Below are positions 57,706-64,000 of a stretch of 64,000 nt of DNA, piece by piece. A program made the position numbers and the translations under genes. Source of the DNA: Ectocarpus siliculosus. Its lineage: Eukaryota > Sar > Phaeophyceae > Ectocarpales > Ectocarpaceae. Each line of letters opens with the position of its first letter. Positions within the stretch are counted from its first letter, which is position 1. The notes under the pieces were generated by a model, which worked only from the letters and a program-made list of their open reading frames with translations, did no database searches and was not told the origin of the DNA. The DNA is taken from positions 2,154,151 through 2,218,150 of the forward strand of contig FN649742.1 of the NCBI GenBank assembly GCA_000310025.1. The letters run 5' to 3'.

Positions 57706-60397
57706 ATGCTTTTCGACTCTCTCTACAAGTGCTCTCCGCCCGTCTTGGTCTGTCCGTCATGCCTGAGTTTGTTTTGTTCCATTCGGTCAGCTTGCGGTCG
57801 TTTGATCGCGCGCTGTTTGCCTTCTCATTCCGTTGTCCTCTGTTCTGTACTTTTTTTATGATCTAATTGTAGTGACTCTTACTCTCCCCACCCACGTGCT
57901 TTTGCGCCCTCTGATTGGTCGAGCGTTGGTTCGGGCGGACGATTCCTCTACAGCACCCTCTCTCTCTATCGTATTCCAACAACGCGGCGCAGCCGCGTTC
58001 TCGCCGAGTTCGCGGCCGCTAGGTGGTGCGTCGGTCGTGGGTTAGGGTTAGAGTTGAGTTGGGATGGGTCGGGTCGGCCACGGTGTGTGACGCATCCCGT
58101 GTGCGGAACCTAGGTTCAACATCCGGCCAGACCCAAAAAGTCACTACCAGACCGTAGATAGACCTCCCTCTGTTTCGCTCCCCAACAGCACAGGAAACTA
58201 AATAGAACCTTTCCCACACACTATTTATACAATGACCCCCTTTCCCTTCCCGTGTGGCATGACCAATTGCGTTCGGGTAATTGTAAATATTTCCCATACA
58301 TGGTGGCGATGACGCATACCATACCACACACGACGGGCGACGACAACCAACCGGAACCTCTCCGCCGCTCATGACGCTCGCAGCGCCGGCACTGGTATCT
58401 GAACCAGACGCTCCAGATCGATCGCGCAGACCGAGACGAGCTTGGACCGCAAGGCGCGAGGACGGGGTTGAAGGGGGGCTGGTACGGAGCACGAAATGGC
58501 GGCTTCGACGTGTAGTCTCATTTTTTTCACTTGCGCGTGTGCAGAAGATGAAAAATAATAGCGATCCATCCATAGAAAACAGGAGAGTGCACCCGGACGT
58601 CGTGCTTTTCGCCGTTCAGACTTGTTGCAGAGTTCGATCGTGTTTGGGAGTGATGAGGGGCGTCGGCGCCAGCGACAGCAACAAGATGTGTGCTGCGATG
58701 GATTTGTTTCGTTGTCGGGCGGTAGGGACTCGTTGGAATTTTTCGTCTAGCGCTCCCGACCCTTGTGATTCTGTGTTTGTAATATTTGCAATATCCATGG
58801 CGGCCGGCCGCGATCCGAATGATGCGCACCATCTCCCCACTTTGTAGGTGTAAGCTCACCTGTTAATTAGGGTCCCCGAACGGGGAGACGCGCATAGCGG
58901 TTATTTTGTCTTGCCGTTAGCTGCCGTCTATTCTTATTTTACTCTCATGTGTTTTTGTTTTTCTCTAATCACCTGCGTTACGCCCTTTGTCGGGCACCGG
59001 GCGTGGATAGTTTGTCCGTACGTGAGCCCCTCCACGGCGAGAATTTTTTTGGTATTTGTTGTGTTTGTTGTAAGGATTAAAACGGCGTCTAGTCATTGTT
59101 TTCTTCTTGTTTGTCGCTCCCTTTTTCGCGTTTGCATGACAGCGATAGAACCTGAGAATTGGTGTGAGACGCTTGTGATCTGGGTGGAGGGCGAGTTTTG
59201 ACATGTGTTTCTGGGTAAAAAAATGTTGAAGCCGAGGACAAAGTAAAACACCCACCTAGTTGTACCGCTCTTTCGTGCAGGCAAGACCCTGAGACAAACC
59301 GAAAAGGCAAGACAAGCCAAGACACTGCGCGCAGCGCAGGCACCTGTCTTCGGGATTGCCTCATATTTTTCGTCACGCGACCACTGTACCCGGTCTTTTG
59401 GTTTGTAGTTTGAGCTAGGAAGTCGCAGGAGGCTCAGTCGCTTCCAGCCAACAAACCACAACTTCTGCGACATGCCCGCGGGGGATGGTGCGCTGGAACT
59501 CCACCAAATCTTTCCATACTCAACCTTACTCAAGAAGGTCCTAGGGATCGATCACCGCACGAGCTACCGTTGACTCCGCAAGGGAAGAAGGGCGGTGATA
59601 TGTACAACCCGCTTGTTTCAGGTCTCAGAAAGTGTATTTTTGTTTGATTGGCAAAGAAGAAGTTTTGCCCCGCAACCCACAAAAGCTTGACACCCCGAAC
59701 GTAGCACACGAGCGCCCACAAACAAAACACTGGCACCGTACAACTTGGGCTAGGCTTCGATAGAGCCTGAAAATTGTCAGGCTAAACAACTTTTTTCTAT
59801 GAGTGGTCAGTCGTCGTCGCAAAGATATATCACCAGTCCGAAGGGGTGGGCCGGCTCGAAAAACAAGACGCGTTCGATCAGTGAAGAGTTGCCCACCTGA
59901 TTATAGACTTACATCTTTCTAAATTTGATAATATACCAAGTCCTCCCAAGTAATTACAGAGAGACGGCTGCTTTCATCACAACACCAGGAAAATATGAAA
60001 ATCTCACACAAAGGACAATACACAAACGAACGTGTAATGTACTCCCACGGGGTGGTAACCGCTGGTGGTACAGACTGCCTAAATATGAATAAAACGACAA
60101 CCGCTTGCGCGTTTATATCCAAGGCTCACACCTTGGACTTACGAACAATAGCTATCCCGAGCAAGGAATGCCACCATGAACGAACATGTCTGCTAAATAT
60201 TTACATACAAAAGAAGTTTTCTTACCAAAATACACGGATCGACAAAACACTAGCACGTCCCCTCTCTCTACGGAGGAGGAGGGTGATCCTTGCTACCACA
60301 AACCCGTGTCGGAATGAGCCTCAACTCAAGGCCGAGTAAATCATCCGCCAAACAAAGCCGGAGGCAACAAATTTCTTGCCCAAAAGGTCGCCTAGAG
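57706..60397. other. Intergenic region, no gene recognised
   Basis: 2.7 kb with scattered short frames on both strands. Some minus-strand frames (59093-59533) are open for over 100 codons but have no motif and no Met-consistent start. A G/T-rich near-repeat of GGGTT and GGGTC motifs lies at 58038-58075. Confidence 0.5.
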
Positions 60398-61878
60398 TCA
60401 CGCGAAAAGGATCACGACCCTCACGTTAAAAGTAGCCAGCAACCAGGACAGAGGTGCAATTATTGTTGTCATCTTGGTGGGCGGCGACAGGACGGAGTCG
60501 GGCCACGGGCTCTTGGCTTCGTCGGTGCCATCTTTTGCGGCACCTTCTTCAACGCCCTGCGATGCGGCGATGCCTGCGAACCCCGTTGCTCCCCATGGTT
60601 CTCTCGGCGCTGCTTTGTTGACGAGAGCATTCGGATTCGAAAAAAACATGAACGTGTGCAAGTAAGTATGATTCTTCTCCGTGAGCAGTAGTACCGGGTG
60701 TGGACCGGTGGTATATCGGTGGGTAACGACTTGAGTGAGGGTGGCAATGGCTGTTTTCTTCCTACAGAAACAACCAGGGGACGGGGGGTGGGTGGGTGGT
60801 ACCGGGACGCACAGCTTTCGTTTCTTCTGCTGGTTTCCTCGCATGCCTCGGCGTCCATGGGTTGTTGAATGGCCACACGACATCAAGTCTTCTGCGTTTT
60901 GTCGGATGATAAAACGAGGCCGCGGAAACCTTCGACTTGGTCTCACCGTCCAGATGTCCGCCACTTCCTTTCGAACCACTGCGCGCAGATGCTGCCCCCT
61001 GCTGGCAGGGAGAGGTCTCAGTTGCCTCCTAGTCTGTCCAACCTTCAAGGCGTGGGCCAACACGCGGGCCTCCTACGATTTGTCATCAACACGACGAAAA
61101 ACAACAAGAGGCTCCTTCTCAGTGAACATTTTTTGGCTGGGAAAACGAATAGGCGACTCAAGCCAAGGCCTACGAGAGTCCATTTACAACGTCACACTCG
61201 CTAACACGAAAGAGAACCTCGATGTGCAAGTAAAGCATTGTGCAGAGTAAACGCGAACACGTACGTGCGACCTCACCTGTCATTGTTCTCTACTTGCACT
61301 TGGAGGTAGACTAACGGCCAACATCTGATTATCAACCACAGCAGCAACATGCCTTTCCCATTTTAGCTTCCTCCTCGCGAAAGCCACATGGAGAACATGC
61401 TGCTTCCTGTACACGGGATAAGAATTACAGTAAGTACGTACCCAGCGGGGGCAAAAGCTGAGCCACCCACAGTTATTGCTGCCTCGTTCCTTCCAGCACG
61501 CTTCCAAGGGAGGGCATCACCAACCGCCCTAAACAACACCACCCTCACCCTCTTGCGCAGCAGCTCATGTTTCCTCGCCTGGTCATCGCTGCCGTTCAAG
61601 CTTTTGGAGGCGTATTTGCTGCAACCCCCCTCCTGGGACAACTGCTCCTTGTGTCCCCCGCCCCCCTTCCCCTTGTCGTTGCCGCCGCCGCTGTCCCCGC
61701 CTTTGAGCGCAAAGGTGCTCATCATCAAGGATCGCACCAGGCAATCGAACTGGTCTTCCAGGCCGCCCACCGCGCTCCCCGGTGGCTGTTGCTTCATGCT
61801 CTCGAACTCCCGGTTGAGCACGTGCCTCCGGTAGACCACGAGGTTCTGGCACAAGGTCACACCCAGCGAGTAGAACGC
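60398..61878 (-). CDS. Fragments of an unrecognised minus-strand gene
   Basis: Best exon: 61878-61442, from a clear acceptor (TACCCCAG) to a donor (GTACGT). It is open and has coding-like composition, with AFYSLGVTLCQNLVVYRRH, REFESMKQQ, EDQFDCLVRSLM, a Gly/Lys low-complexity loop and KHELLRKRVRVVLFR. A second candidate, about 61077-60950, encodes EARVLAHALKVGQTRRQ and KEVADIW before GTGAGA. A third frame ends at 60398. The phases of the first two do not fit directly, so at least one exon is missing from this reconstruction. No family is recognised. The extent given is therefore a region, not an exact gene model. Confidence 0.35.
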
Positions 61879-62711
61879 CTGGGGTATAATGTGAACAATA
61901 TGCGCACGAGACGGACGACCGGTCGGTGCCGTGAAAGTCAAAGTGGAATGAGCTTTGTTGGAATAAGCCAGCTTCACTTGGAATGCAGTCTATGGGGTGG
62001 ACTATATAGCTGCTGGCACAAAAATCGAGACGATCTGGATTGTGTGCGTCCTCGAACACGTTTGGCGGAAGTGCACGTGACTCCTCAACCGGTATGTCAT
62101 GGACGAAGGACGCTCTGGCCCAAATACCTAAAGCTCGAACTTGAAACAATCATGGACTGAACGGATCTGGTCGACTCGTTTGGTGCACGTATGGCAGCGT
62201 GGGACTTCGAACATGGACAACATGGACAACACTAACCATGCGCCCTGCCTGAAGCAACACGAGTGGTATAGCGAGCAGGTTTGACAGCCCGGAAACCGAA
62301 CATCACGTCTCCTTGGTTGTGCTCTCAAAGTCGATCGATACGCCAACAACTCACAGCTAACTGCTGTGGCTCGAGAAACCACCACCCCCCCGTAACAACA
62401 TGGTAATAATTTCCCTTGCTTGCGAATGACCGGAATCTGCAACAGTTTTGGATATTTCTTATTTTGCAGTTTTGGGGACGCAATATGCAAGTGGTCGTCC
62501 CGAAAACATTTTTGTCACGGGTGGTTTTCTGTAGTGGGCTTTGGGGGGCGCAGCATCTCCAAAGGTGCTCCCTCTTCGCCTTGGCATCGGCACCAGGGTC
62601 CATGCTCATGAAGACATCTCCGGCGTACTCCCGTGGGGGTTGTAGTAGGTGTAGTAGCAGTCCGGCCGGGGGGGGAGCTCCGGCACTCTTGTGTGTGCTG
62701 CAAGTGCATAC

Positions 62712-63455
62712 CTGTTGGTGTTGATAGTTGCGGAAGGCGATCTCCCCGTGCCCCAGCGCCTCACGAAACTCGTCGATGGTCACCTCGCCTACGTAAATAA
62801 CGTTCGAATCGTTCTTTCAGGGCTGTTCGGTGTTTGGCAGGGATGATCCTTTGTCCGCGAAAAAAAACAACTCGGTCTTACGCGCTTGAGGCTAAGGATG
62901 GACTGACCCCCCTCTCGCGTGAAAGAGCGACAGCTTCTACAGAGGTACATGTTTTGTGCGTCCGCGAGTAGTTGGAGCTGTTCAATTGAGAGAGGCGAGA
63001 CAGCCGGGTTGGTAGGAACTGCGGATCGGCGGCGCTACTTGTAACGAGAACCTACATCTGATGCAAGATCGGCAAGCGACACGTACGAATCGCGAGGGTT
63101 CCGCAAGGTATGAAGCGCAATACGTTTGGTACCATCATTGCTCCAGAACCGCCCGCTCCATGCCGGAAATCGTGGGAAATATGCATATCTCTATCTTGAA
63201 ACCTCCCTTCTGCTTAGGCTGAGCAGGGTCGAGGTGAAGCGAACGGGAACAAGACGTAGGCTGGGCCATGTTTGATCGACAAGAACAAGTCTCCTCACCT
63301 GAGCCGTCGCTGTCCATGAACTCGAAGTGTGCCTCGAGCTGCGCCCTCGTCTCGTCCGTGAGCTTTCCCGTCGCCTTGAATGCCTTGGCCATCTCTTCCA
63401 GCTCGATTTCTCCGGAGCCATCGGTGTCGAACATGTTGAACACGTCGATCACAAT
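62712..63455 (-). CDS. EF-hand calcium-binding protein (partial)
   Basis: Two exons, 63455-63299 and 62788-62712, join in phase 1. The first begins after acceptor AGGAAGCAG and encodes a complete EF-hand, DVFNMFDTDGSGEIELEEMAKAF, with canonical loop D-T-D-G-S-G-E-I-E-L-E-E. A linker (LTDETRAQLEAHF) leads to a second loop, DSDGSGEVTIDEF, which is created only by the splice (GSG + EVTIDEF). This is the calmodulin/centrin-type pair. Upstream exons with the N-terminus lie right of 63455. Downstream, a frame near 62690-62600 (CYYTYYNPHGSTPE type) may be the last exon, but its phase does not fit simply. Which EF-hand subfamily it belongs to cannot be told. Confidence 0.78.
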
Positions 63456-64000
63456 CTGCTTCCTGGGACTTGGGGGACTGGTGTTGGTCCTGAAAAGCAT
63501 GTTCGAACGCGTGTGTGTTTTATTACATAGCATCGATCGCGCGCTAACCGGCTGACTGATGAAAATACGTCAGTCTTTTTACACCTGGAATTAAAACAAA
63601 AACACGTCTTGTGGAAACCAGGATATAGGTATCTCAGTAGTAGGGACGCACATACAACCGTAGAGATCCGCGACCCTAGCAACGACGTTCTCGAGGTCTG
63701 AAGATCTTTACAACGAAAAGACCCTCCGTCTGCTGTGATCAGCCGGAGGATGGAAGCGGGTCCCTGAGGCTCACTCTGTCACCTTTCGACCTAGCAAGGC
63801 CGACTAACGTCAGCCACGCTTGGCCATTCCTTGCCACATTGCAATAAGAGCGAAACTACCTCCGTTGGTGAACGGTTATTCACCACTTCAGGGACCTTCA
63901 CTCATAACGGAGTAAGGGTATTCTCATTTTTCTAGAAGTCATCGGACTTCCCCGTCGGCGGGGCCGCGGAAGGGGTTGGTTGACAGGGCCCAGCCTTAGC
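63456..64000. other. Right edge, unassigned
   Basis: Upstream intron and 5' part of the EF-hand gene are expected here on the minus strand. The last 300 bases have no long open frame and I recognise nothing in them. Confidence 0.4.

Noticed and set aside
60474-60665. Plus-strand frame ending at a GTAAGT donor
   Set aside because: No recognisable product and no partner exon downstream; the opposite strand is equally open.

Overview
This window looks like nuclear DNA from a photosynthetic stramenopile, most likely a brown alga of the Ectocarpus type. That assignment is inference. The genes are split into many short exons (mostly 65-260 bp) by long introns (0.3-4.2 kb). One gene encodes a luminal photosystem II subunit whose N-terminus has a signal peptide followed by the Phe cleavage motif typical of plastids derived from red algae. 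Another encodes a flagellar transport protein. Simple repeats and low-complexity tracts are common. There are no operons, rRNA genes or CRISPR arrays.

Layout. Positions 1-11928 hold the 3' two thirds of an IFT172 gene (+), cut by the window edge on the left and by an assembly gap (12313-12702, all N) on the right. Positions 13271-16657 hold a tyrosine-recombinase retroelement of the DIRS/PAT kind (coding on -). It has lost its reverse transcriptase and has unusual terminal repeats. A repeat-rich spacer follows. A Cys-type glutathione peroxidase (+) lies at 19089-26182 with a 4.2 kb first intron. A MIS12-like kinetochore gene (-) at 28851-33257 and a CCDC47 gene (+) at 33391-36541 are divergent, with only 133 bp between their start codons. 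An unrecognised proline/glutamine-rich membrane-protein ORF (-) lies at 37620-38888. A PsbQ-like gene (+) spans 39675-43787, a full-length MANF/ARMET homologue (-) 45452-48418, DNA polymerase kappa (+) 49199-54506 and a two-exon 119-residue membrane protein (+) 56679-57705. The right end holds coding fragments on the minus strand: an unrecognised gene near 60.4-61.9 kb and an EF-hand protein at 62712-63455.

The genes do not form one pathway. They are housekeeping genes: cilium (IFT172), kinetochore (MIS12-like), ER membrane and ER-stress proteins (CCDC47, MANF), redox (GPx), photosynthesis (PsbQ-like) and translesion DNA synthesis (Pol kappa). I joined exons by hand from reading-frame continuity, GT/GC...AG borders, intron phase and family resemblance. 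Nearly all junctions agree in phase. First exons and 5' ends are the least certain parts. The most interesting items are the hairpin-and-direct-repeat architecture of the recombinase element, the MANF homologue outside animals, the divergent MIS12-like gene, the GPx without a resolving cysteine, and three apparent GC-AG introns.
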